Source: Maribrevibacterium harenarium
Lineage (GTDB): Bacteria; Pseudomonadota; Gammaproteobacteria; Pseudomonadales; Marinomonadaceae
Assembly: GCF_006385675.1 (NCBI RefSeq)
Contig: NZ_VFRR01000007.1
Span: 62,001 to 126,000, forward strand
DNA: 64,000 nt
Direction: 5' to 3'
The notes under the pieces were generated by a model, which was not told the origin of the DNA, searched no databases, and saw nothing but the letters and a program-made list of their open reading frames with translations. Below, one piece after another: positions 7,128 to 14,743 of this stretch; within the stretch, counting starts at the first letter, position 1; each line of letters begins with the position of its first letter. Both the position numbers and the translations under genes were made by a program.

Positions 7128-7436
7128 TTGGTAATCTCGATATTGAAGGTCCATATAGGCGCGGATGCAAAACGAGGTCTAGTGCACATCTTCACTACGA
7201 ATCCTACTAATGAGCATGATCTAAACCAACTGCCAGAGCTCCTTTATGGTAATGAATCCTTTGTATCGGCTGACTTTGGCTGCCGTGACGTTGAAAAGCG
7301 CTCAGAAACCAAGGAACGGAAAGTCGATTGGTTAGTGGCTGAGATGCCTAGCAAGATATGCGCTTGGAAATTTGCTACGAGTAGACCAGATGATTCGGTC
7401 TGCCCAAAGTTAGTCCGTCTAAATGATGGATTCTGA
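7128..7436 (+). pseudogene. IS5-family transposase fragment
   Basis: The translation contains VHIGADAKRGLVHIFTTNPT, NEHDLNQLPELLYGNESFVS and VDWLVAEMPSK, the central DDE-domain pattern of IS5-type transposases (usually VHIGVDAKSGLVH...ANEHD...LLHGDE...ADAGY). The catalytic Asp of GADAK is present. The N-terminal DNA-binding part and the C-terminal Glu region are absent: the frame ends at 7436 and no similar sequence follows. No terminal inverted repeats were found. It is an isolated relic between cassette genes, on the opposite strand to them. The 186 bp before it (6942-7127) show no intact gene, only a hairpin (CTGCCAT/ATGGCAG, 6983-7002). Confidence 0.8.
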
Positions 7437-7546
7437 CCGATCAAAGAGGCGAAATACCTAGAAAACAGCACCTAATCGGGACTTTTGAAGGTGTGCCGGA
7501 AAGCGAACAAGTCAGCGCACGACTATCTGACTTGTTCTTAGTTTTC

Positions 7547-8200
7547 CTAGTCATCACCGTAATAAGCGTCTAATATCGAGCCCACTGATTTAATTTCATC
7601 AACCAGCTTAGACAGCCTCTCAAGCTGACTCTTCTTGCCTTCACCCAATACATCGAGATCGTGTAGTTTTACTGCGGTACCAGACATACAGACCATCAGC
7701 ATCCCCCTGTTGCCACCAACTTCTGCATAATCTATGTCAGCTGCAACAACAGCATTACCACCCAGAGATAGTGTTTTAGCTCTTATCTGATCTAGGCATA
7801 AATTCTCACCTTGAACTAATTTACTATTAGTTCGACCAGATTGACTTCCAAAGAAGTCGGTAAAACCTGATGTAAACTCAGTTATAACCCCTGTTCCAGT
7901 AGTAGACTGTCCAGTCACAATTCCAATTGAGTCATATTCCCATTTGTAAGGGTGGTGACTAGTGAGCACAGGGATATTAGATATTAAGTTTTTAATTTCC
8001 TCGTTGAGCTCCTTAGATTTGTGCCTGACCGCTTCGCTTGCTTCTAGAAGAAGATCTTCGCTACAAGACTTGCAGTAACCATCTACTGATGTCTTATTGT
8101 GATAATTAATAAGCTTAGTTTGAGCCTCGGAAATCAATTGATTGTTGGAAAAGAGAGTGCTCTTTATCTCAGAGCCACAGTGTGGGCATAGTGTTTTCAT
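7547..8200 (-). CDS. UPF0145/YbjQ-family protein with N-terminal zinc ribbon
   Basis: A 217-residue soluble protein. The N-terminus carries CPHCG (residues 5-9) and, after about 35 residues, CKSCSEDLLLE, a likely zinc ribbon. Residues about 92-178 match the YbjQ/UPF0145 fold: YDSIGIVTGQ at the start, SGRTNSKL in the middle and LGGNAVVAADIDYAEVGG...GMLMVCMSGTAV at the end. YbjQ proteins form pentameric rings with a suggested metal-binding role, but their function is not established. The fusion to a zinc ribbon makes it longer than the ~107-residue stand-alone form. It sits between two transposase fragments inside the accessory block. The start ATG 8200 has only a weak ribosome-binding site. 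Confidence 0.75.
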   Translation of the reverse strand: MKTLCPHCGSEIKSTLFSNNQLISEAQTKLINYHNKTSVDGYCKSCSEDLLLEASEAVRHKSKELNEEIKNLISNIPVLTSHHPYKWEYDSIGIVTGQSTTGTGVITEFTSGFTDFFGSQSGRTNSKLVQGENLCLDQIRAKTLSLGGNAVVAADIDYAEVGGNRGMLMVCMSGTAVKLHDLDVLGEGKKSQLERLSKLVDEIKSVGSILDAYYGDD

Positions 8201-8269
8201 AAGTCTGTCCTTTTAAATTCATCTAGCTCTATCTTAAAAGTTATGAAATCGCTATAAGCCTCATTTATA

Positions 8270-8630
8270 CTAGGCAAACTTGCTCTTCCATGAGGTAATA
8301 GTGACTGAAGTATCAGTATTGGTTTCGACTATTGAAACATAATCGGAATGTAGCAGATATGTCAATTCAAATGCTACAAAAAGTACTGTTTGGCTTTTTA
8401 TTTTTGTATATTCAAAGCCATTGTGCGGCAGGCTATTATTCGTTCTTGACTGATTTAAATTGATCAAGATAAGACACTCATATCGAGTGGATCGGTTAAA
8501 ATATTCAATATAAGCATTTTGCATCGGTTTACTTGATCGAATTAATAATATTCTATTCTTAGCTTCCCAGTTCACAAGGTGACTAGAGATAAATTCCGGA
8601 CCATTATCACACCGTATTGCTAGTGGCTAG
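8270..8630 (-). pseudogene. IS3-family transposase (OrfB) C-terminal fragment
   Basis: The frame read from about 8630 gives PLAIRCDNGPEFISSHLVNW followed by RSSKPMQNAYIEYFNRSTRY, the classic end of the IS3 integrase-like catalytic domain with the second Asp (CDNGPEF) and the Glu (AYIEYFN). After NRSTRYECL the reading drifts and the expected RPHxxLG ending is scrambled, so frameshifts or deletions have occurred. An in-frame stop lies just upstream at about 8630 and no N-terminal part or partner OrfA is found. The 222 bp to the right (8631-8852) contain nothing I can identify. Confidence 0.75.
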
Positions 8631-8852
8631 CCTCAAAACTCTAAGATCTGCTTCAGTGAACATCTCAATCTAGCACTCGGTAAAGACAGACCAAAAGGAG
8701 CAGGAATATCTTTCCCGCCCCATCCAAAGAATCAAAGTCGAAGCCCATTAAGACCTCAACTCTTTACATCACCGTCAATAAAAAGCAAAGCTTGAAACGA
8801 GCAACGATATTTATTACCAGAACAAATACTGTTATCAGGAAATACTTTAAAA

Positions 8853-9254
8853 CTATAAAGAAACAAGGAATTGCTGAATTTGTAGTGCTCGCTGTGACGC
8901 ATAACGATAACCGGAAATAACTTTTTTAAGATCTTGTTCTGAGCTTATAGGCATGTGGTACGACTGGATACACACGCCCTCCGCGAAATTACCCAGGCGA
9001 ATTGACATACCCATTTTACCGACTGTCGAGAAGTCGCCGCCCTTAGGTATAGATTCCTGCAATTTCTTATAATCTTCCCAATTGTCAATAAAGGCAGAAA
9101 TGTATCGCTCAACAGATTCACCGGGGACAGAAACGAATGTTCCATTGTATCTTGAGTCAGGGCCAGAGAAGTAGTACGAGATCTCCCAAGATTCTTTGTT
9201 TACCTTCAGTTTTCCTCCGCATGGTAGTGGTTCCTCATATATCCCTACACTCAT
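8853..9254 (-). CDS. Unknown cassette protein, 133 aa
   Basis: A 133-residue soluble protein beginning MSVGIYEEPLPCGGKLKVNK, with no signal peptide or membrane segment. It has a mixed alpha/beta look and no motif I recognise. ATG 9254 follows a GGAGAT ribosome-binding site and lies 29 bp from an attC core (9283-9289), the normal layout for the first gene after a recombination site. Its own downstream attC was not recognised, probably lost when the IS3 fragment came in. Function unknown. Confidence 0.65.
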   Translation of the reverse strand: MSVGIYEEPLPCGGKLKVNKESWEISYYFSGPDSRYNGTFVSVPGESVERYISAFIDNWEDYKKLQESIPKGGDFSTVGKMGMSIRLGNFAEGVCIQSYHMPISSEQDLKKVISGYRYASQRALQIQQFLVSL

Positions 9255-9282
9255 TATTTATCTCCATCGATACTTGTTTGAT

Positions 9283-9339
9283 GCCTAACAATTAAGGGGG
9301 ATACAGCAGCGTAGCTGCGGCTGTAACCCAGTATTGAAC
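9283..9339 (-). other. attC site, 57 bp, copy 2
   Basis: On the minus strand it begins GTTCAAT (9339-9333; one base from RYYYAAC) and ends with a perfect GTTAGGC core (9289-9283). The inner arms GGGTTACAGC and GCTGTATCCC pair around a GCAGC-TAC-GCTGC centre, giving the imperfect hairpin that cassette integrases recognise. It is the same length as the site at 6700-6756 and is placed the same way before a cassette gene. Confidence 0.85.
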
Positions 9340-9536
9340 GGCCGCGTTCTCTATATAGGGGATTTGCTTTTTTCATGATGGGACATCCCTGTTAAATAAT
9401 TCGCTTACTACCAAAGTCTATTTGGACTATGCCGCTTCAAATCGTCTTTGATCGCCGCTATGTTGATTCTTTATTTGCTCTTTTGTAGCGCGATTTGACC
9501 CGCGAGGCAAGCGCTTCCCTCAGGACTTTTGACCTG
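9283..9536 (-). repeat. Cassette-end direct repeat, copy 2
   Basis: Second copy of the ~240-bp repeat at 6700-6941. Beyond the attC the conserved part includes the identical 36-base block at 9478-9513. A two-base insertion relative to copy 1 near 9370 puts the start codon of the short peptide out of frame, although the following codons still read IPYIENAAVQYWVTAA. The right end of this repeat is the right border of the recognisable array. Confidence 0.75.
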
Positions 9537-9560
9537 TAAGAATAAGGCATTGCTCGACGC

Positions 9561-9594
9561 AAAATAAAAAAGGCACCTAAGTAGCTTAGGTGCC
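9561..9594 (-). terminator. Intrinsic terminator after porin 3' region
   Basis: A 10-bp perfect stem, GGCACCTAAG (9572-9581) with CTTAGGTGCC (9585-9594), has a 3-base loop and is followed on the minus strand by TTTTTTATTTT. It is a textbook rho-independent terminator for the porin transcript, lying about 130 bp after the porin stop. Confidence 0.85.
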
Positions 9595-9666
9595 AAGGGA
9601 AAAGTTCCAATGGGTGACGTACCGCGAAGGTGAGACCGATGGAACCTTGAATGATCGTGTTTACAG

Positions 9667-9689
9667 TAAGGCTCCCGCTGGGAGCCTTA
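9667..9689 (-). other. 10-bp hairpin in porin 3' untranslated region
   Basis: TAAGGCTCCC (9667-9676) pairs with GGGAGCCTTA (9680-9689) around a 3-base loop, 34 bp after the porin stop. No T run follows, so it is a structured element upstream of the real terminator rather than a terminator itself. With the region at 9595-9666 it could be part of a stable RNA. Confidence 0.5.
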
Positions 9690-9722
9690 GAATAACCACG
9701 CTCTGGGCGTGTTTGTTTTGGT

Positions 9723-10655
9723 TTAGAAGCTTAGTGCGGTACCGATAGCAGTAACGGTGTCTTCGTTGTCCTTGGTCGCTGCTTGCTGGCCGTATTCTGC
9801 GTATACGTACATGTTAGAGGCTACGTTGTAAGACACACCCACTAGGTAGTTGTCGTAGCTGTCTTGGTTTGCAGCTTCTGGGTCGATGGTTTGGTAAGAA
9901 CCGTAGACATCACCTAGACCGTAAGCAAAGCGTGCACCTACACCCATGCGGCTATCCACATCGGACTGTTGTTCGTATTTTGCGTTAACAGAAAGTGCTG
10001 GGCTCACTTGGTAAGCTACACCTAAACCGTAGGTTTCGTTACCGTTTACGGTAGTACCTTGGTCATCGTAACCAGCAGACACGGTCAATGCGTCAACAGA
10101 GTACTTAGCGACTAGAGTTAGCGCTGTGCCGTCTTTAACGGTAGCTGTGTTACCTTGCGTTTCAGTTTCTGCTTTGCCTTTCACTTGCACAGATGCTTGT
10201 AGTTCTAGGCCGTTAAAAGATGGGGAGAAGTAAGCTAGGGTGTCGCCCTCTGCGGTAGTGGCAGAACCAGCAATGCCTACGTATTCACCTTGGTCTAGGC
10301 CATCTTGTACAGCGTCAGAGTAGATGCTGTCGAAGGTACCTAGCTGTACTTTACCGAAACCGCCTTTTACACCAACAAAGGCTTGGTCTAGGCCGATTGA
10401 TACATCGCTGTTGTTTTCATCAGCGTCAGCTTCAAGCTCGTATTTGAAGAATGCTGTAGTGCCTTCGGTCACCATGGTTTCGCCAGTCAAACCGATTGTC
10501 GAACCATTGTCGCCTAGCTGTGCGCCGTTTTCGTCGGAATCGCTGTAGGCGTACTGCAGGTTACCGTATACGTCTACAGAAGAGTCTGCGGCAAAGGCAG
10601 AAACAGAAGAAATGGCTGCGCCAGATACGGCAATCGCTACAAGTGTCTTTTTCAT
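9723..10655 (-). CDS. General outer-membrane porin (OmpC/OmpU type)
   Basis: A 310-residue beta-barrel porin. It begins with a standard signal peptide, MKKTLVAIAVSGAAISSVSA, cleaved after AFA, then the barrel opening SSVDVYGNLQYAYSDSDENG. The barrel shows alternating polar and aromatic strands, the acidic loop expected to fold into the pore, and the C-terminal Phe (AIGTALSF) recognised by the BAM complex. It forms trimeric channels for small hydrophilic solutes. A strong GAAGGAAG ribosome-binding site precedes ATG 10655. Codon use is highly biased, fitting strong expression. It sits at the edge of the accessory block and has a long upstream region. Confidence 0.93.
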   Translation of the reverse strand: MKKTLVAIAVSGAAISSVSAFAADSSVDVYGNLQYAYSDSDENGAQLGDNGSTIGLTGETMVTEGTTAFFKYELEADADENNSDVSIGLDQAFVGVKGGFGKVQLGTFDSIYSDAVQDGLDQGEYVGIAGSATTAEGDTLAYFSPSFNGLELQASVQVKGKAETETQGNTATVKDGTALTLVAKYSVDALTVSAGYDDQGTTVNGNETYGLGVAYQVSPALSVNAKYEQQSDVDSRMGVGARFAYGLGDVYGSYQTIDPEAANQDSYDNYLVGVSYNVASNMYVYAEYGQQAATKDNEDTVTAIGTALSF

Positions 10656-11089
10656 TTTTGGACTTCCTTCTTACACATGATGGGCAGTGGTGGTTACCGA
10701 CCAGCCCGTTTGGATACGTCGGGAGTCATCTTCAAACATGGCAAAGCAAGCCGCAATAGCTGACAAATGGGTTACATTATCTATCCCAAAGTCATCCGCG
10801 ATTAGTACAATTGATCAAGAAAGCATGCGAAATAGCATGATCAAAACGTCACCAAAATAAAAATAAGGCAATATTTTTCAAGTACTTAATATAACGTCGA
10901 TTATTTTTCATTCATTCACTATTGCTAAATTAAGCACAAAAAGTCTTACGAAAAGCGCATATTTCTTGCTTACTCATACAGTTTCTAAACAGTGACATAT
11001 CCGCTCAGTTATACCCTTCATAAATGCCGAGAAACTCTGATGAAGAAACACACAACGGTTCGTCATACCGAAAGGAGATTGTGCAACAC
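10656..11089. other. Long upstream region of the porin gene
   Basis: About 430 bp without a gene between the porin start and the nhaC terminator. It is AT-rich at 10850-10990. TTGATC at 10812-10817 and GATCAA at 10840-10845 enclose a smaller GCATG/CATGC repeat and could be a regulator-binding site. No specific regulator site could be assigned. Long regulatory leaders are usual for major porins. Confidence 0.4.
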
Positions 11090-11124
11090 AAAAAAAGGCC
11101 CCCTATCTTTTCAGACAGGGGGCC
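11090..11124 (-). terminator. Intrinsic terminator of nhaC
   Basis: GGCCCCCT (11097-11104) pairs with AGGGGGCC (11117-11124), extended by two more pairs across one mismatch, with a TTTTCA loop. On the minus strand the stem is followed by TTTTTTTG. It lies about 50 bp after the nhaC stop. Confidence 0.88.
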
Positions 11125-11176
11125 AAAGACCGATTTCACGCTGTTAGGGCAGCGCTAATCTAGTGGAGATTTAGGG

Positions 11177-12664
11177 TTATTTCACACCGCTAGCGTAATC
11201 CGCTACGGCTTCACCCTGACGGGACCAATCTGCTTGCTCCTCGGCGGTCGCCTTCGGAGAGAACACGCCTAGCTGGGCGTAGATCAGACCTAGAACCGGA
11301 GACACCCAACATGCAAAGGCTAATGGAATGTACAGTAGGTTCTCGAAGTTACCGTCACCGATGCTTAGACCAAGGGCACCGATTACAAAGGCACCACCTG
11401 CGTTCCATGGAATCAAAGGAGACACCAAAGTACCGCCTTCTTCGATAGCACGGGACAGGTTCAAAGTAGAGTACTTCATGCCACGGTAAACTGGCGCATA
11501 CATACGACCTGGTAGGGCGATGGAGAGGTAAGGGTCGCCGGCCACTAGGTTCGTTGCTACCGAGGTTAACGTGGCAGAAGTTTGGACGCCGCGGAACGAG
11601 CTTACTTTCGCCATAATGGCGCGAATGATAGCTTCAAGGCAGCCGGTTTTTTCCAATGCGCCACCAAAACCTAGGGCGATCAGAATCAAAGAGATAGTCC
11701 ACATCATAGATTGCACACCGCCACGGTTAAGCAAGCTATTGATAGCAGATGAACTGGTTTCGATAGAGTAACCGCTGTTGGCGTAGGTCAATACGTCGTG
11801 TAGACCTGCACCTTGGGTGAAGACCGCAACTAAGGCACCGGTGATCACACCAGCGAACAAGGAAGGGATCGGTGGCATACGCTTCACTGCCAACACGATG
11901 ACGACTAATGCAGGAAGCAACAACCAAGCGGAGATCTCGAAGTTGTTTTGCAATGAAGTAGTGATGGCATTGATACGATCAAATGACGCTTCATCGCTAC
12001 CCATCAAGGTGAAGCCAGCTACCAAGTAGATAACAAAGGCGATCAACATGGCAGGAATAGTGGTTGGCATCATGTTCTTGATGTGGGAGAACAAGTCAGT
12101 ACCAGTTACTGCAGGGGCTAGGTTAGTAGTGTCAGATAGCGGAGAAACTTTATCACCAAAGAACGCACCAGACACAACGGCACCGGCAGTCCAGTACATT
12201 GGGATATCAAAACCAGCGCCGATACCCATTAGTGCTAGACCAACCGTACCTACGGTACCCCAAGAAGTACCCAGTGACAGAGAAACCACCGAACACAACA
12301 ACATGGCAGCGGCCAAGAAGATCTGTGGCGACAAAATCGTCAGACCGTAGTAGATCAGGGTTGGTACGGTACCGGATGCGATCCAAACACCAACGATCAT
12401 ACCCACTAGGATCAATACCGATACGGACGGCATGGAAACGTGGATAACATGGAAAATACCCTCTTCGATATCTTTCCAACGCATACCTAGCTTAATACCC
12501 ACCAATGCGGTGATTGCTAAGCCAATTGCTAATGGGATGTGCGGCGTGAAGTCGCCGAAGTAGAAAATTTGTACGCCCAAGAGGGCCAAAGTGAGAACAA
12601 CTGGGATCAGTGCCAGCCCGAGGCTTGGCGTTTCCCATGTCGGAGTCGATTTAGTGCTAGCCAT
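11177..12664 (-). CDS. nhaC: Na+/H+ antiporter NhaC
   Basis: A 495-residue inner-membrane protein with about a dozen helices, fitting the NhaC family in length and sequence. Recognisable parts include TWETPSLGLALIPVVLTLAL at the start, the polar GTSWGTVGTVGLALMGIGAG segment (about 133-152), FFGDKVSPLSDTTNLAPAVT (about 168-187) with its conserved Asp and Asn residues, and DPYLSIALPGRMYAP later on. NhaC proteins exchange Na+ for H+ (some members exchange malate/Na+ for lactate/H+), helping with salt and alkali stress. AGGAAT lies in front of ATG 12664. It is divergent from the two-component operon; that regulator is a candidate but unproven controller. Confidence 0.88.
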   Translation of the reverse strand: MASTKSTPTWETPSLGLALIPVVLTLALLGVQIFYFGDFTPHIPLAIGLAITALVGIKLGMRWKDIEEGIFHVIHVSMPSVSVLILVGMIVGVWIASGTVPTLIYYGLTILSPQIFLAAAMLLCSVVSLSLGTSWGTVGTVGLALMGIGAGFDIPMYWTAGAVVSGAFFGDKVSPLSDTTNLAPAVTGTDLFSHIKNMMPTTIPAMLIAFVIYLVAGFTLMGSDEASFDRINAITTSLQNNFEISAWLLLPALVVIVLAVKRMPPIPSLFAGVITGALVAVFTQGAGLHDVLTYANSGYSIETSSSAINSLLNRGGVQSMMWTISLILIALGFGGALEKTGCLEAIIRAIMAKVSSFRGVQTSATLTSVATNLVAGDPYLSIALPGRMYAPVYRGMKYSTLNLSRAIEEGGTLVSPLIPWNAGGAFVIGALGLSIGDGNFENLLYIPLAFACWVSPVLGLIYAQLGVFSPKATAEEQADWSRQGEAVADYASGVK

Positions 12665-13205
12665 AGTATATTCCTATAATGCTGCTCGATTATTGTGATT
12701 GTCTTTATTTTGAGCATGTCACCTTGGACTTCACCGAGGCAAAGTGACATACAAATTGTGCATAACCTCAGTACCCTAAGTTGTAACAACATTGATTGAG
12801 TAATTCTCAAACAGGTCGTAAATCTTTGTATGAACAATGTGAACATGACAGGGGACGTAATAAAGCGGGTCAATAAGCCGAAAAACGCACTGAAAAGGGA
12901 CACAAGTCGCAAAAGCTGACCGTGCAACTAAGATGTAAATAGCCTATTGGCATGAGGCAATGGCAGAGTTGGCGCTTTTTTGCCTCACATTGTGACAAGT
13001 CTTGTGATTAACATGGGTAAGAACAGGCTGAAATATAAACCACCTATTTATAAAGCGTTTTCCTGTTAACGATTTGTTTACATTTACCGCAAACCAGCAA
13101 GATGCTTATCTTTTTACCGCTGAATTGTTATAGTTTGATGATGAAAAGGTTAGCTGCTGGCTTGCCATTTGAAGTAGATAACAACAAACACGACCTTCTT
13201 TCCTT
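12665..13205. other. Divergent regulatory region between nhaC and the response regulator
   Basis: 541 bp without a credible gene. Two TTGTGA hexamers (12990-12995 and 13002-13007) repeat at 12-base spacing, roughly one helical turn, as do tandem sites for OmpR-type regulators. A TATAGT box is at 13129-13134 upstream of the regulator gene. These are suggestive only. Confidence 0.35.
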
Positions 13206-13946
13206 TTGCAGTGCGCCACTATGTTAACGTCAGACATCAACATTCTGGTGGTCGATGACTCCATCGTCACCCGAGAAACGCTGGAAAGCTACTTTGCCGA
13301 GGAAGGCTACAGTGTATGCGGCGCGGAAACCGCCGAGCAAGCCGAGCAGAAACTTCAAGAACAGGAGTTCGATCTGGTGCTGCTGGATATTCGTTTACCG
13401 GGTAAAGATGGCTTAACTCTGACCCGTGAACTACGCACCCGCTCTGAAGTCGGCATCATCCTAGTGACTGGTAAGCAGGATGAGATTGATCGCATCATTG
13501 GCCTTGAATGTGGCGCCGACGAGTATGTGTGTAAACCCTTTAACCCCCGTGAAATCCTAGCCCGGGGTAAAAACCTCATTCGTCGCGTGCGTAAACAACG
13601 GGAACTTGCCAAACCGAGCGAGGAAAGCAGCTTGCGCGATGTTGGCACATGGCAGTTGGATACGTCCCGCCGGGTGTTAATCAAAGCCGACCGCTCCACT
13701 TCCCAGCTTACCGAAGGTGAGTTCCAACTCCTGTTGGCCCTATTGGAAAACGAGGGGAGCGCCCTTACCCGCGACCAGTTGATGGATCGCATTAAAAACC
13801 GCACTTGGAATGCCACCGACCGCACCATTGATGTGTTGATCGGGCGTATTCGCCGCAAATTGAGCGAAGACCCAAATTGCCCGTCTCTGATTATCACAGT
13901 TCACGGTGTGGGCTACCTATTTAGTCAAGGAAGCGAAGCGGTCTAA
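13206..13946 (+). CDS. OmpR/PhoB-class response regulator, TorR/ArcA-like
   Basis: A 246-residue two-domain regulator. The receiver domain (residues about 12-125) has the acidic pair DD (17-18), the phosphorylated Asp61 in LVLLDIRLPG, the switch Thr in ILVTGK and the conserved Lys in CKPFNPRE. The receiver resembles TorR and ArcA. The C-terminal winged helix (about 145-242) ends in the usual TVHGVGYLF. The initial ATG is at 13206; Met6 (13221) is an equally plausible start. Its stop overlaps the start of the solute-binding protein by one base (TAATG), so the three genes form one operon. It probably receives phosphate from the HPt domain of the kinase encoded two genes on. Confidence 0.9.
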   Translation: MQCATMLTSDINILVVDDSIVTRETLESYFAEEGYSVCGAETAEQAEQKLQEQEFDLVLLDIRLPGKDGLTLTRELRTRSEVGIILVTGKQDEIDRIIGLECGADEYVCKPFNPREILARGKNLIRRVRKQRELAKPSEESSLRDVGTWQLDTSRRVLIKADRSTSQLTEGEFQLLLALLENEGSALTRDQLMDRIKNRTWNATDRTIDVLIGRIRRKLSEDPNCPSLIITVHGVGYLFSQGSEAV

Positions 13947-14743
13947 TGAAACGCTGGCTGAGCCTCGTTGCCCTAGCCTGCTGGCTGCCTGTGGCCCAAG
14001 CCGTACCACTGGAACAACTCACCGTGCGTATTTGCGGTACACCGGCTTACCCTCCGGTGTCGTGGGTCGACCGGTCAGGGCGTGTCACTGGGCTCAATGC
14101 GCAAGTGATTAAGGCCCTGTTAGAGCCCCTAGGCGTTACAGTCGATGATCAGCAAAATAGCAATTGGCGGCGCTGTCTAAAAGAAGTGGAGCTGGGCAAT
14201 GTGGATGTTATTTCCGGATTCAAAACAGAGCCGCGGCAACAATTTTTAAACTATTTATCCACCCCGATTATTAACGAGGACATCTATCTCTATTACCCGA
14301 TAGATAAGCCGATCCATTTTCAATCTTGGCAGGATTTAGCCGGATTACGTGTCGGCATACTCATGGGGGATAGCTTTGGCGATGAAGCCGATGAAGCCTT
14401 GCGCCACTACCCCAACTTGGAATTTGTCTCGAAACAAGATCAGAATATTCTCAAATTAGTGGATGCTCGGTTAGATGCGGTGCCCATGGGCAAGCTATCT
14501 GGGCAGCTCGATATTCGCCGCCTCGGTGTGGAGGGCAAACTCGGCTACACCGCCACCGATGTGAGCGACTATTGGTATGTGGCGATTTCTAAGCACTCAC
14601 CGCTAATGGAACATTTCGCCGAGTTAGATCAGCGCCTAGGTGGACTGCTGGCCGACCCAACCTATACGGCCAGACTCTTACAGCAACAGCAGCAACTTTA
14701 TTTAGAAAGCCTTGGGCTAGCTCAGCAACAGGATGAACCATGA
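13946..14743 (+). CDS. Periplasmic solute-binding protein (family 3), sensor partner
   Basis: A 265-residue protein with a signal peptide ([19 protein letters not shown], cleavage expected after AQA) followed by a family-3 solute-binding fold: [20 protein letters not shown] near the start, then [16 protein letters not shown] and [18 protein letters not shown] across the two lobes. Such proteins bind amino acids or other small molecules. There is no permease or ATPase gene nearby; instead it lies between the regulator and the kinase, overlapping the kinase start by ATGA (14740-14743). It probably presents a ligand to the periplasmic domain of the kinase, as in TorT-TorS-like arrangements. The ligand cannot be predicted. 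Confidence 0.85.
   Translation: MKRWLSLVALACWLPVAQAVPLEQLTVRICGTPAYPPVSWVDRSGRVTGLNAQVIKALLEPLGVTVDDQQNSNWRRCLKEVELGNVDVISGFKTEPRQQFLNYLSTPIINEDIYLYYPIDKPIHFQSWQDLAGLRVGILMGDSFGDEADEALRHYPNLEFVSKQDQNILKLVDARLDAVPMGKLSGQLDIRRLGVEGKLGYTATDVSDYWYVAISKHSPLMEHFAELDQRLGGLLADPTYTARLLQQQQQLYLESLGLAQQQDEP

Noticed and set aside
7244-7471. 75-codon frame opposite the IS5 fragment
   Set aside because: It is antisense to recognisable transposase sequence and resembles nothing itself.
13355-13897. 180-codon minus-strand frame inside the response regulator
   Set aside because: Antisense to a complete receiver and winged-helix protein; composition is that of a shadow frame rich in Ser and Arg.
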